Assembly: GCF_023336905.1 (NCBI RefSeq)
Contig: NZ_JAMBLS010000009.1
Location: 59,856-123,855, forward strand
DNA length: 64,000 bases
Source: Bacteroides sp. ET71
GTDB lineage: Bacteria > Bacteroidota > Bacteroidia > Bacteroidales > Bacteroidaceae
Direction of reading: 5' to 3'
Below are positions 1 through 8,471 of this stretch, in pieces. Below the pieces are notes generated by a model, which saw only the letters and a program-made list of their open reading frames with translations, was not told where the DNA came from and did no database searches. The position numbers and the translations under genes are program-made. How positions within the stretch are numbered: the stretch's first letter is position 1; each line of letters opens with the position of its first letter.

Positions 1-457
1 ACATATCAAGTTCGAACTCGTATACTTTGACTACGTTTTTTACTGGATCTTCAAAAAATATTATCGAACAATGCATATTAATATCTGTTTTCAGTGTACG
101 TAACCTCCTCTTGAAATTAATATTCTCGACAATGGAAGTAACTTCGCCAATTCATGAACTTGAAGCCGACTTCATACCCCGTTACCGTCCACCCGAAAGA
201 AAACCTGCACGTCTGTTATCTGATTTTATCCGTATCATAAACCATTTGATCTCGTGAATGTGGTAAACTTTGGACAGAAGAGTTCCTAAAACATTACAGC
301 ATATCCAAGTTATGACAAACACTGCAGCGATTGTCTGCGCTAAAGGGGCAGCAAAAGGGAACTTGGATTTCCGTATATCCACCAAATATCCACCAAAAGA
401 GAATCTTCCGCATTAATGCCTTCTTGCCATATCTACGCTAACTTTTGGAGTCCGTAA
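1..457. other. Left-edge stretch with no supported gene
   Basis: I see no convincing gene here. A frame open from the left edge ends at a TAA at 101-103 and could be the tail of a gene lying outside the window, but the peptide is not recognisable. Short frames at 27-257 (+) and 182-385 (-) have no family resemblance, no promoter box and no ribosome-binding site. Together with the RtcB-like remnant that follows, the stretch looks like decayed coding DNA. Confidence 0.4.
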
Positions 458-556
458 AGCAAGCCGTTTTCCACCGAGCTAGACAAAGAGGATTGTGGCA
501 TAGCCTACTTGGTTGTTCACATCGGAAGCCGTAATTTAGGAAAACAAGTGGAGTAA
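440..556 (+). pseudogene. Degraded fragment of an RtcB-like RNA ligase
   Basis: From 458 to the TAA at 554-556 one frame reads FSTELDKEDCG, then YLVVHIGSRNLGKQVE. This closely resembles the RtcB (tRNA-splicing 3'-phosphate RNA ligase) segment with consensus HFIELDKDEDG and HSGSRNLGKQV, which carries a His active-site ligand region. Just upstream, in another frame, TTTGGAG could be the remains of the LGGGNHF motif. There is an in-frame stop at 455-457, no start codon, and nothing of the rest of a roughly 400-residue ligase. The fragment ends two bases before the stop of the converging HU-related gene. The similarity is from memory and the piece is short, so the call is moderate. Confidence 0.5.
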
Positions 557-557
557 G

Positions 558-959
558 TCATTTCTTCACCATTCCCTCCAGCTCCGTCCATTCCACCCGC
601 GAGGGGACGATGGTGCGTTTCTTCACCCGGCTGTTCTGCGCACGGCTGTATTCGGGAATGAAAGCCACCGTTACCTTGCGGAATTGCTCCGGACTGACTT
701 CCTCGGGCGTATCCACTCCTTGCCCGTTGGCGTTGCCCACCAAGTAGAAGGTGCCCAACCCGTCCAGTTTCACCGTGTTACCCATCTCCATCATGTCGCC
801 CAACACCTCGCCCAATCCCATGAGAACGGCATAGGTGTCGCCTTTGCTCACCGTCGACATTTCCGACAAACGCTCGGCCACGTCCTTCGTTCCATACGTG
901 CCTGCCGTAAACGAGCGGGGATACCATTTCTTCCCAATCTTCTGCTTTTTGTAATACAT
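558..959 (-). CDS. HU-related DNA-binding protein (Bacteroidetes HU_rel family), copy 1
   Basis: This 133-residue protein belongs to the Bacteroidetes HU-related family, small basic nucleoid-type proteins with a DNABII fold. It opens MYYKKQKIGKKWYPRSF and has the family core GDTYAVLMGLGEVLGDMM, the strand VKLDGLGTFYLVGNA, and a basic tail RVKKRTIVPSRVEW. I chose the ATG at 957-959 over the frame's first ATG (1029-1031) because the two paralogues in this window start at the same residue; a purine-rich GGAAAGG lies upstream. A -7 box TATCTTTG on the minus strand (1118-1125) precedes it, and a four-unit palindromic array (1024-1104) falls in the presumed leader. It is very similar to the copy at 59168-59551. 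Its DNA target is unknown. Confidence 0.85.
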   Translation of the reverse strand: MYYKKQKIGKKWYPRSFTAGTYGTKDVAERLSEMSTVSKGDTYAVLMGLGEVLGDMMEMGNTVKLDGLGTFYLVGNANGQGVDTPEEVSPEQFRKVTVAFIPEYSRAQNSRVKKRTIVPSRVEWTELEGMVKK

Positions 960-1023
960 ACTAACGTCCTTTCCTAAGTTAAGTCCATAGATGATCCTGG
1001 CTGAGTGCGGCAGCCAGGTGAGC

Positions 1024-1104
1024 ATCATCATGCATGATGCCTAGGATCATCGTACATGATGCCTACTATCATCGTATATGATGATACCCATCATCGTGCA
1101 TGAT
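1024..1104. repeat. Array A: four 22-bp units with palindrome ATCAT-N5-ATGAT
   Basis: Units start at 1024, 1046, 1068 and 1090, an exact 22-bp period. Each holds a 15-bp core such as ATCATCGTACATGAT. The array lies between the -7 box of the HU-related gene (1118-1125, minus) and its start codon (959), so it should be transcribed as part of the 5' leader. It could be a set of protein-binding sites or a string of small RNA hairpins. The same core word returns in array B, and the same layout in array C. Confidence 0.9.
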
Positions 1105-1117
1105 GACTACCTGGATG

Positions 1118-1125
1118 CAAAGATA
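1118..1125 (-). promoter_or_regulatory. -7 promoter box of HU-related gene copy 1
   Basis: On the minus strand this reads TATCTTTG, a full match to the Bacteroides -7 consensus TAnnTTTG. It is 13 nt upstream of array A and about 160 nt upstream of the start codon. A clear -33 TTTG is not visible. Confidence 0.6.
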
Positions 1126-1284
1126 AGGTTTGCTCACAATATATGCAAGCCTTCCTTTCTCCGTCAGTCAACTTTGCATGTGTTTAACAACACATGCCCC
1201 CCTCTTTTTTACTGCCTGTTCGCTTCCTTGATGCTCCACAGCGATACGTGTTCGTTACGGTAGCCTTCTTCGGTGACCGGGCTT

Positions 1285-2604
1285 CTATTCAATGCCCGTA
1301 GAAAGTTGGTCATTTCCCGCTTTTTCCAAAGCTTGCTCCAGGTCGGCGAGCAAATCCTCGATATGCTCCGTACCGATGGAGAGCCGGACGGTGGAAGGGG
1401 TAATATGCTGGGCTGCCAATTCTTCGGATGAGAGTTGTGAGTGTGTGGTGGTGGCAGGATGGATGACGAGGCTTTTCACGTCCGCCACATTCGCCAATAA
1501 AGAGAAAATCTGCAACGAGTCGATAAACCGCCAGGCGGCGTCCTGCCCGCCTTTTATCTCGAAAGTAAAGATGCTTCCTCCTCCGTTCGGGAAATAGTGT
1601 TGATAGAGCGCATGGCAAGGATGCTCCGGCAGAGAAGGATGATTCACACGTTCCACTGCGGGATGACGGTGCAGGAATTCCACCACCTTGAGCGCATTAG
1701 CCACATGCCGTTCCACACGGAGCGAAAGTGTTTCCAGGCCTTGCAAGAGCAGAAAGGCATTGAGGGGAGCCAATGTCGCCCCGGTATCCCGCAGCAGCAC
1801 GGCACGAATGCGGGTGACGAACGCAGCCCGGCCTGCCACATTGGTGAAAACCGCCCCGTGATAGCAAGGTTCGGGATGTGCCAGCGTGGGGAACTTGTCC
1901 GGATATTCCGCCCAGGGAAACCTGCCTCCGTCTACAATCACACCGCCAAGCGTCGTGCCATGACCGCCGATAAATTTAGTGGCGGAATGCACCACAATGT
2001 CCGCCCCGTGTTCGATGGGACGGATGAGGAAAGGTGTGCCGAACGTATTGTCTATGAGGAGCGGTACATGATGGCGGTGAGCCACTTCTGACACGCCCCG
2101 GATATCCGTCACCTCCGAGTTGGGATTACCGAAAGTCTCGGCAAACACCACTTTCGTTTCCGGACGGATGGCAGCATCAAGGGCAATGAGGTCGTTTATG
2201 GAAACAATGGTATGGTTGATGCCCATAGCTGCTAACGTGTGTACAATCAAGTTATACGACCCACCGTACAGATTGTCTGCCGCCACGATATGATCGCCAG
2301 GACGTAGGATGTTCTGCAAGGCATAGGTTATCGCCGCGGCACCGGATGCCACGGCCAACGCAGCCACGCCGCCTTCCAAGGCTGCCATACGGGTTTCAAA
2401 CACGGCCTGTGTGTCATTGGTCAGACGGCCATAGATATTCCCCGCGTCACGCAGGGCAAAGCGGTCTGCCGCATGTTTCGCATCGCGGAATACATACGAA
2501 GTGGTCTGGTAAATGGGTACGGCGCGTGCGCCGGTCGTGGGGTCGGGCTGTTCTTGTCCCGCATGCAACTGTAATGTTTCAAAATGAAGTTTCGTATTAT
2601 CCAT
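1285..2604 (-). CDS. metY: O-acetylhomoserine sulfhydrylase (aminocarboxypropyltransferase)
   Basis: A 439-residue PLP enzyme of the Cys/Met-metabolism family. It makes homocysteine from O-acetylhomoserine and sulfide in the cytoplasm, and may also act on O-acetylserine. The start [12 protein letters not shown], the motif YGRLTNDTQ (about 58-66), the PLP-stacking segment NLYGGSYNL, the IDNTFGTPF strand (about 184-192), and [11 protein letters not shown] with the Schiff-base lysine near residue 210 are all present. The length and the longer C-terminus separate it from the shorter cystathionine synthases and lyases. It is divergent from an Lrp/AsnC regulator across 162 bp, so that regulator may control it, as Lrp proteins often control neighbouring amino-acid genes. 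The function call is firm; the substrate preference is not visible. Confidence 0.93.
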   Translation of the reverse strand: MDNTKLHFETLQLHAGQEQPDPTTGARAVPIYQTTSYVFRDAKHAADRFALRDAGNIYGRLTNDTQAVFETRMAALEGGVAALAVASGAAAITYALQNILRPGDHIVAADNLYGGSYNLIVHTLAAMGINHTIVSINDLIALDAAIRPETKVVFAETFGNPNSEVTDIRGVSEVAHRHHVPLLIDNTFGTPFLIRPIEHGADIVVHSATKFIGGHGTTLGGVIVDGGRFPWAEYPDKFPTLAHPEPCYHGAVFTNVAGRAAFVTRIRAVLLRDTGATLAPLNAFLLLQGLETLSLRVERHVANALKVVEFLHRHPAVERVNHPSLPEHPCHALYQHYFPNGGGSIFTFEIKGGQDAAWRFIDSLQIFSLLANVADVKSLVIHPATTTHSQLSSEELAAQHITPSTVRLSIGTEHIEDLLADLEQALEKAGNDQLSTGIE

Positions 2605-2664
2605 AATTCATAATTATTTGTTCCATGCAAAGGAATAAAACATAGGCAAATCACACAATATGTA

Positions 2665-2694
2665 TTTGGATTTTAGAAAATATATCTATTTTTG
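2665..2694 (+). promoter_or_regulatory. Promoter of the Lrp/AsnC gene
   Basis: A -33 TTTG at 2665-2668 and a -7 TATTTTTG at 2687-2694 are spaced by 18 bp, the arrangement of the Bacteroides primary promoter. It drives the regulator that starts at 2767. Confidence 0.65.
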
Positions 2695-2731
2695 CACTAA
2701 CTATTAGATGAAATGCATAGTAAAACAACCC

Positions 2732-2752
2732 ATTCTGCACATGTGGCAGAAT
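2732..2752. promoter_or_regulatory. Candidate Lrp operator (inverted repeat)
   Basis: ATTCTGC at 2732-2738 and GCAGAAT at 2746-2752 form 7-bp arms around a 7-nt centre. The site lies between the promoter and the start of the Lrp/AsnC gene, where an autoregulatory operator would be expected. The binding partner is inferred. Confidence 0.5.
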
Positions 2753-2766
2753 AATATTCTTCGGCA

Positions 2767-3228
2767 ATGGATACATTAGACAAAACCGATTTGCAGATTC
2801 TCCGTACTTTACAGGAGAATGCCCGATTGACTATGAAGGAACTTGCTGCCCGTGTCAGCCTGTCTTCCACTCCCGTATTCGAACGTCTCAAACGGTTAGA
2901 AACTAACGGATACATCAAGAAATATATCGCCGTGCTCGATGCGGAGAAACTTGGCAAGGGATTCGTTATCTTCTGTCACGTCAAGATGGCACGACTCAAC
3001 CGGGAAATAGCGCAGGAGTTCGCACAAATCATCCGTGGAATTCCGGAAGTAACCGAGTGCTATAACATCTCCGGCAGCTTTGACTATCTGCTCAAGATTC
3101 ATGCACCGGACATGAAATATTACCAGCAGTTCGTGCTGAACGTATTGGGAACCATTGAGCATCTGGGTTCGTTGGAAAGCGTTTTCGTGATGGATGAAGT
3201 CAAACACGAATATGGGGTGAATGTGTAA
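2767..3228 (+). CDS. Lrp/AsnC family transcriptional regulator
   Basis: A 153-residue regulator with the usual two parts. The N-terminal winged helix (about 1-60) begins LDKTDLQILRTLQENARLTM and includes the recognition segment LSSTPVFERLKRLE. The C-terminal RAM/ligand-binding domain (about 65-150) includes EVTECYNISGSFDYLLK, the typical signature with a conserved glycine pocket. Members bind DNA as dimers or octamers and sense amino acids. It is divergent from metY, which suggests a role in methionine or cysteine metabolism. An inverted repeat upstream of its start could be its own operator. The specific ligand cannot be read from the sequence. Confidence 0.92.
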   Translation: MDTLDKTDLQILRTLQENARLTMKELAARVSLSSTPVFERLKRLETNGYIKKYIAVLDAEKLGKGFVIFCHVKMARLNREIAQEFAQIIRGIPEVTECYNISGSFDYLLKIHAPDMKYYQQFVLNVLGTIEHLGSLESVFVMDEVKHEYGVNV

Positions 3229-3237
3229 CAGGAGAGC

Positions 3238-4167
3238 TCATTTCCGGTTTTCTTCCCAGAAACGGACTGCCCCGTCAATCCATCCTTCGGCACTCGTCCC
3301 GATGCCCAGTCCGAAACCGTGGCGCAAGTTCGGACACAGGTGAAACTCTGCCGGGATGCCGATGGCTTTCAGGGCTTCCGTGCGGCGGCGCATCGTGTTC
3401 GGATTGGCTATGCCGTCGTTGCTCCCCACCACCGAATAGGTAGGCGGATCTTGCCGGGTGTATTCACTATGTCCCGTATAAGCCATTACCACTGTGCGCG
3501 GACGGGGAAGCTGTGCCGCTCCGAAAGCCGCCGTCCCATAAGAACCGATATACGCCGCCATCCGAGCTCCTGCCGAACTGCCCCACACGGAATAGCCTGC
3601 CGTATCGACCTGCAACTCCGTGACGTGGCGGAAGATGTATTCGATGCCTGCAGCCAAGTCCTCGCACGCCGTCTGTGCGCTGCCCGTCTGATACTGGATG
3701 ACGAAGGCATTGTAACCCATCCGGCTCAACGCCAAGGCGTGTGGGAATCCCTCATGGATGGAGCCGACATACGAGAATCCGCCTCCGGGACAGATGACGG
3801 CGAAGGGTGCTCCGGGCCGTCCGCGGAAGAAAAACAGCCCGGCATCGCGCCGCCCCAAGTCGTAATAAATCTTGCGCCCAGCCGCCACGGAGTCTATCAT
3901 CTGGTTGATGTAGCCCACGCATCGGCCGGCATCGATATAATTATGGTAAGGCAATAGCCGAGCCACCTGCGAAAGTGGCATCGCCTCGTCATAGCCCCAT
4001 TCCAACGGAAGGATGTACTGCGCAAAACCCTCGAAAGCCGGGTGAGCCAGAACATCGGCAATGGTACTACGGGTAGTAAGATGTCCCGTTGCAGCGGATG
4101 GCGTGGATAAATTCACTTTGCAGAACGTGGCGAACAGCATGATGAACAGCACGACAGGGAAGTCCAT
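3238..4167 (-). CDS. Secreted alpha/beta-hydrolase (acetylesterase-like)
   Basis: A 309-residue alpha/beta hydrolase of the esterase/lipase (BD-FAE-like) group. I place the start at 4167 because MDFPVVLFIMLFATFCKVNL then forms a signal peptide; the longer frame to 4287 adds a cysteine-rich stretch with no family likeness. The oxyanion motif CPGGGFSYVG, the nucleophile elbow WGSSAGARM, the acid region VVGSNDGIANP and the histidine in LRHGFGLG are all visible. Likely substrates are acetylated glycans or small esters, but this is inference. It faces an AraC regulator gene, with the two starts 173 bp apart and divergent, so co-regulation is plausible. Confidence 0.8.
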   Translation of the reverse strand: MDFPVVLFIMLFATFCKVNLSTPSAATGHLTTRSTIADVLAHPAFEGFAQYILPLEWGYDEAMPLSQVARLLPYHNYIDAGRCVGYINQMIDSVAAGRKIYYDLGRRDAGLFFFRGRPGAPFAVICPGGGFSYVGSIHEGFPHALALSRMGYNAFVIQYQTGSAQTACEDLAAGIEYIFRHVTELQVDTAGYSVWGSSAGARMAAYIGSYGTAAFGAAQLPRPRTVVMAYTGHSEYTRQDPPTYSVVGSNDGIANPNTMRRRTEALKAIGIPAEFHLCPNLRHGFGLGIGTSAEGWIDGAVRFWEENRK

Positions 4168-4305
4168 ACACAGATTACGGATTGAAGCACCAATTTCGAC
4201 GAAGGGGAACCACCCGGCCGGCAACCATAAACCCATTTCACAGAATCTTATACCGATTTTACAGAAAGTCCCGCCGCAAGGCACCAACCTTTCGGAAGAT
4301 ATCCG

Positions 4306-4313
4306 TACATTTG
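4306..4313 (+). promoter_or_regulatory. -7 promoter box of the AraC-type gene
   Basis: TACATTTG matches TAnnTTTG and lies 27 nt upstream of the start at 4341. No clear -33 element is seen. Confidence 0.45.
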
Positions 4314-4340
4314 GGCAATCAAACTAAAATATGAACAAGT

Positions 4341-5240
4341 ATGGGTGAAATAGTGGATTTGAAGACGATACACGACTACAACAAGTTTCTCGGGCTGGAA
4401 ACGCTCAACCCGCTGGTGAGTTTCGTCGATTTCTCGAAAGTGGAGGTACTTCCACACCGCTGTAAATGCTTCGGCTTCTATGCCATCTTCTTGAAAGAAA
4501 AGATTCACGGGCCTATCACCTACGGGCGCAGCAAGTATGACTATCAGGAGGGCACGCTGGTGTTTATCGCCCCCGGGCAGGTGGGCGGTATCAATGACGG
4601 CGGCGAGACGTTGCATCCGCAAGGATATGCTCTGCTGTTCCATCCCGACCTCATCCGGGGTACATCGCTGGCGCGGAAGATGAAGGACTACACTTTCTTC
4701 TCCTACGAAGTGAACGAAGCCCTGCACATGTCTGAACGCGAACGGCAAACTGTCCTCAACTGCTTCAATGAGATAGAGGAAGAACTCCGACACTCCATTG
4801 ATAAACACAGCCGAAGCATTATCGTCTCCAACATCGAAGTCCTGCTCAATCATTGCCTCCGATTCTACGACCGCCAGTTCGCCACCCGCGAAGCCATCAA
4901 TTCAGATGTCCTCACCCGCTTTGAATCCTTGCTGAATGAGTACTTCGACTCCCCAAAGCCGGAAGAACTCGGGTTGCCATCCGTTGCCTGGTGTGCCGAC
5001 CAGCTCCACTTCTCCGCCAATTACTTTGGCGACCTGGTGAAGAAGCAGACAGGCAAGTCGGCCATCGAATACATCCATTCCGCCATCATCAGCCGAGTGA
5101 AAGACCGCCTGCTGGAGACGAACAAAACTGTCAGCGAGATTGCCTACGAAGTAGGTTTCCAATATCCGCATCACTTGAGTCGGCTGTTCAAGAAGGTAAC
5201 AGGGTGTACGCCGAATGAGTATCGGATACAGGGAAAATAA
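4341..5240 (+). CDS. AraC family transcriptional regulator
   Basis: A 299-residue regulator. The first 190 residues form a cupin-like effector/dimer domain (GTLVFIAPGQVGGIN is the barrel turn). The C-terminal 100 residues hold the two helix-turn-helix motifs: the first around LHFSANYFGDLVKKQTGK, and the second in VSEIAYEVGFQYPHHLSRLF, followed by the AraC signature GCTPNEYR. It is divergent from the secreted esterase at 3238-4167 and may regulate it. Downstream lie array B and a strong bidirectional terminator shared with xylE. The effector is unknown. Confidence 0.9.
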   Translation: MGEIVDLKTIHDYNKFLGLETLNPLVSFVDFSKVEVLPHRCKCFGFYAIFLKEKIHGPITYGRSKYDYQEGTLVFIAPGQVGGINDGGETLHPQGYALLFHPDLIRGTSLARKMKDYTFFSYEVNEALHMSERERQTVLNCFNEIEEELRHSIDKHSRSIIVSNIEVLLNHCLRFYDRQFATREAINSDVLTRFESLLNEYFDSPKPEELGLPSVAWCADQLHFSANYFGDLVKKQTGKSAIEYIHSAIISRVKDRLLETNKTVSEIAYEVGFQYPHHLSRLFKKVTGCTPNEYRIQGK

Positions 5241-5283
5241 GTGTATTACTTTAAGCATAAAACCATAGGGTAGTATTCACCAA

Positions 5284-5342
5284 ATCATCGTATATGATTC
5301 TATAAATCATCGTACATGATTCCCATAATCATCGTATATGAT
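5284..5342. repeat. Array B: three 22-bp units, same word as array A
   Basis: Units start at 5284, 5306 and 5328, again exactly 22 bp apart. Cores are ATCATCGTATATGAT, ATCATCGTACATGAT and ATCATCGTATATGAT, the same word as array A 4.2 kb away. Unlike A and C, this array lies between two converging genes (AraC and xylE) and has no visible promoter next to it. Confidence 0.9.
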
Positions 5343-5425
5343 TTTATACTACGTAGCAATGGGTAATGACTTCAAGTAACATAGACCAACCTTGACCCTC
5401 CTACGTGACCTTATAACCACAGCAT

Positions 5426-5479
5426 ATACAAAGGATGCCACTCCGTAGTAGGTTTAACACAGAGTGGCATCCTTTGTAT
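5426..5479. terminator. Bidirectional terminator hairpin between araC-type gene and xylE
   Basis: Arms at 5426-5443 and 5462-5479 are perfect 18-bp reverse complements (ATACAAAGGATGCCACTC) with an 18-nt loop. The position between converging 3' ends suits a shared terminator for the xyl operon and the AraC gene. There is no long U tract. Confidence 0.75.
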
Positions 5480-5494
5480 CTCACGCACAACAAG

Positions 5495-6973
5495 TCATCT
5501 TCGTCCGCGTTCTTTCCACAAGCGAGTCATGTCCTCCAACGTCTTCCCTTTAGTCTCCGGTACCAGACGCCAAACAAACAGAGCAGCCAAGACGCATATT
5601 ACCCCATAAAGCGTATAAGTGAACCAATGCCCCAAATGCGGGTCGCTTGCTGATTGCATGTTAAACATCGGTACGAACGATGCACTGACAATCCAATTGA
5701 AAATCCACTGAAAAGCAACAGCAACGGCAACGGCAGCTCCACGTATCGTGTTCGGGAAAATCTCGGCAATAAGTACCCAGCAAATAGGCCCCCACGACAT
5801 CATGAAGGAAGCACTGTAAAGCATGATGCTGAGCATGGTTACCAATCCAAGACCCGATTGGCCAAACGTACAAGCCACGCCAAATGCCCCTAATGCCATG
5901 CCTATCGAACCGGTGATAAGCAAAGGTTTCCGGCCCCAACGCTCGACAGTAAAAATGGCTATTAACGTAAATAATATATTCACCACACCCATGATGACTG
6001 TCTGCATCATCGGGTCCTCCATACCCATATCACCAAAGATACGGGGTGCGTAATACAACACCGCATTGATGCCCACCGCCTGCTGAAACACACTGAGCAT
6101 GATGCCAATGAAAATAACCAGGAAACCATACGTTAAAAGACGTTCAGTACGTTCGCCAATGCTTTCTTTGATTTCCAACAACGTATTACGTCCATCAACC
6201 TTTCCGTTTATCTTACACAACACCGCCAGTGCCTTATCGTCCCGCCCGGCCATCACAAGATAACGTGGAGTCTCGGGAACAAAGCAAATAAGCACGGCAA
6301 ACAGGCCTGCCGGCAAAGCTTCGCTTCCGAACATGTAACGCCATCCCGTACTAATTGTCCATGGGTCACTGCCTGGAGCCACAGCATTGACTCCCTGCCC
6401 AATAGACTCGATAATAGGATTCGTATGCTCACCCAATATCAAGAAATTGACCATGTAAACCACCAACTGGCCAAAGATAATGGCAAACTGATTCCATGAC
6501 ACCAAAGTACCGCGGATACGGCTCGGAGCAACCTCGGCAATATACATGGGACAGATAGCAGAAGCCAGCCCCACACCTACACCACCAATAATACGGTAAA
6601 TATTGAAAGCTATCAATAAGCCCCAAGTAGGCTCACCGTGACGGAAAAAGAGAAACTCCGGCTCCATGGAACCCAAAGCCGAGATGAAAAACAAAATACC
6701 AGCCAGAATAAGAGAACGTTTGCGTCCCCAACCTGTGGCACAATAACCGGACATGGCACTTCCAATGACACAGCCAATCAATGCGCTGGCACAAGTGAAA
6801 CCATGCCACCCATCTGTATAGATAAAATCGTGGGCACCTAAGAAGAAAGCTTGCAGCCCTTTCTCTGCTCCGGAGATGACAGCCGTGTCATAGCCGAACA
6901 AAAGACCTCCCAACACAGCCACAAGCACAATGGAAAAAAGATAAGATAGACTTCCTTTGTCTGTTTGATTCAT
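5495..6973 (-). CDS. xylE: D-xylose:H+ symporter (MFS sugar porter)
   Basis: A 492-residue inner-membrane sugar porter of the major facilitator superfamily with 12 predicted membrane segments. Signatures are GYDTAVISGAEKG in helix 1, the RIIGGVGVGLASA segment, SRIRG after helix 4, PETPRYLV at the central loop, GRKPLL after helix 8 and VPETKGKTLEDM at the C-terminus. I start it at 6973 (MNQTDKGSLSYLF), since the upstream 13 residues lack family likeness. It is the last gene of the xylose operon and is separated from xylA by a hairpin. Xylose specificity rests on the operon context together with the close XylE-like sequence. Confidence 0.93.
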   Translation of the reverse strand: MNQTDKGSLSYLFSIVLVAVLGGLLFGYDTAVISGAEKGLQAFFLGAHDFIYTDGWHGFTCASALIGCVIGSAMSGYCATGWGRKRSLILAGILFFISALGSMEPEFLFFRHGEPTWGLLIAFNIYRIIGGVGVGLASAICPMYIAEVAPSRIRGTLVSWNQFAIIFGQLVVYMVNFLILGEHTNPIIESIGQGVNAVAPGSDPWTISTGWRYMFGSEALPAGLFAVLICFVPETPRYLVMAGRDDKALAVLCKINGKVDGRNTLLEIKESIGERTERLLTYGFLVIFIGIMLSVFQQAVGINAVLYYAPRIFGDMGMEDPMMQTVIMGVVNILFTLIAIFTVERWGRKPLLITGSIGMALGAFGVACTFGQSGLGLVTMLSIMLYSASFMMSWGPICWVLIAEIFPNTIRGAAVAVAVAFQWIFNWIVSASFVPMFNMQSASDPHLGHWFTYTLYGVICVLAALFVWRLVPETKGKTLEDMTRLWKERGRR

Positions 6974-7015
6974 GATACTAAATGGTTGATAGTTATGAAT
7001 TAATAATAACAAAAA

Positions 7016-7061
7016 GAAGGGGCGAAAACCGTAGGAAAACTCCCCTCATCTTCGCCCCTTC
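7016..7061. promoter_or_regulatory. Intercistronic hairpin between xylA and xylE
   Basis: GAAGGGGCGAA (7016-7026) and TTCGCCCCTTC (7051-7061) are perfect 11-bp arms around a 24-nt loop. It sits in the 97-bp gap inside the operon, with an A-run just outside that reads as U on the transcript. It could be a partial terminator lowering xylE expression or an mRNA-stabilising stem. Confidence 0.6.
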
Positions 7062-7070
7062 CTCATAGGG

Positions 7071-8387
7071 TCATGCGTACATGTTTACAATAGCTTCATA
7101 CAATTCCTGTTTGCCACTGATTTGCTTTGGTTCACCCTGTTGCCTAGCATAAGCAGCCAAATCTTCCAAAGTCAAACGGCCTTCTTCAAACTCCTTGCCT
7201 TTGCCACTGTCAAAAGAAGCATATCTTTCGGCCAACATGTGTCTATAAGGTGACTCCTCAAGCAACTGTGCCGCACTCTCCAGCGCACGAGCCATAGCAT
7301 CCATGCCGGCGATATGAGCAATAAAAATATCTTCTAAATCCGTAGAGTTACGGCGTGTTTTTGCATCGAAGTTTGTTCCCCCATTGTGGAAACCACCGTT
7401 CCGGATAATCTGCATCATAGCTTGTACCAGTTCATAATTATCTATGGGGAATTGGTCTGTGTCCCATCCATTCTGATAATCACCCCGATTAGCATCTATC
7501 GAACCTAGCATGTCGTTGTCCACAGCAACGCAAAGTTCGTGTTCAAATGTATGACCAGCTAATGTAGCATGATTTACTTCTATATTCACTTTAAAGTCCT
7601 TGTCCAATCCATGTGCACGCAAGAAACCTATGACAGTTTCCGTATCCACGTCATACTGATGTTTCATAGGTTCCATTGGCTTCGGTTCTACCAAGAATGT
7701 ACCGGTAAATCCATGTGCCCGTGCATAATCACGAGCGACACGAAGCATCTGAGCCAAATGTTCCTTCTCACGCTTCTGGTCGGTATTCAGGAGCGACATA
7801 TATCCTTCGCGTCCCCCCCAGAAAACGTAATTCGTCCCTCCCAATTCAATAGTAGCGTCAATGGCATTCTTAATCTGCACAGCAGCACGAGCCACCACAT
7901 TAAAATCAGGATTTGTAGCTGCTCCATTCATGTATCGTGCGTGCCCAAAAACATTAGCCGTTCCCCACAACAGTTTGATACCAGTTTCTTCTTGTTTTTT
8001 CTTTAGATACGCCACAATTTCTTTCATATTGGCCTCATACTGTTCAATAGTATCAGCCTCGGCGCACAAGTCAACGTCATGGAAACAATAATATTCTATG
8101 CCTAATTTCTGCATGATTTCAAAACCTGCATCAGCTTTATGCTTCGCTGCTTCTAAAGCATCGGAAGAATCGTTCCAAGGGAATTTCTTTGTACCTCCAC
8201 CAAACTGATCACCTCCTTCGGCACACAATGTATGCCACCAAGCCATGGAAAACTTTAACCAATCTTTCATCTTCTTTCCCATGACAACCTTCTCTGCATC
8301 ATAATACCGATAAGCCAAAGGATTTTTGCTCTCCTTACCTTCAAACTTAATTTTCCCTATTTCCGGGAAATACTCTTTTATAGCCAT
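7071..8387 (-). CDS. xylA: Xylose isomerase
   Basis: A 438-residue cytoplasmic metalloenzyme that converts D-xylose to D-xylulose. The start is [20 protein letters not shown], typical of the longer class II isomerases; the upstream 24 residues in the same frame are not family-like. Catalytic and metal-binding features include YYCFHDVDL (His near 103), the VFWGGREGY signature, the lysine motif [26 protein letters not shown], and the C-terminal metal-ligand region [11 protein letters not shown]. It lies between xylB and xylE in one operon. Start choice and function are secure. Confidence 0.96.
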   Translation of the reverse strand: MAIKEYFPEIGKIKFEGKESKNPLAYRYYDAEKVVMGKKMKDWLKFSMAWWHTLCAEGGDQFGGGTKKFPWNDSSDALEAAKHKADAGFEIMQKLGIEYYCFHDVDLCAEADTIEQYEANMKEIVAYLKKKQEETGIKLLWGTANVFGHARYMNGAATNPDFNVVARAAVQIKNAIDATIELGGTNYVFWGGREGYMSLLNTDQKREKEHLAQMLRVARDYARAHGFTGTFLVEPKPMEPMKHQYDVDTETVIGFLRAHGLDKDFKVNIEVNHATLAGHTFEHELCVAVDNDMLGSIDANRGDYQNGWDTDQFPIDNYELVQAMMQIIRNGGFHNGGTNFDAKTRRNSTDLEDIFIAHIAGMDAMARALESAAQLLEESPYRHMLAERYASFDSGKGKEFEEGRLTLEDLAAYARQQGEPKQISGKQELYEAIVNMYA

Positions 8388-8471
8388 ATATAATGTGTTT
8401 TTTAATGAGCTGTCTATACGACAGCACGGTTTAATAATATAATTAGATAAAAACTTCAATATTCGAGGGTG

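Noticed and set aside
1024-1104. Arrays A-J considered as CRISPR arrays
   Set aside because: Units are only 21-24 bp in total with no unique 30-bp spacers, and no cas genes are present.
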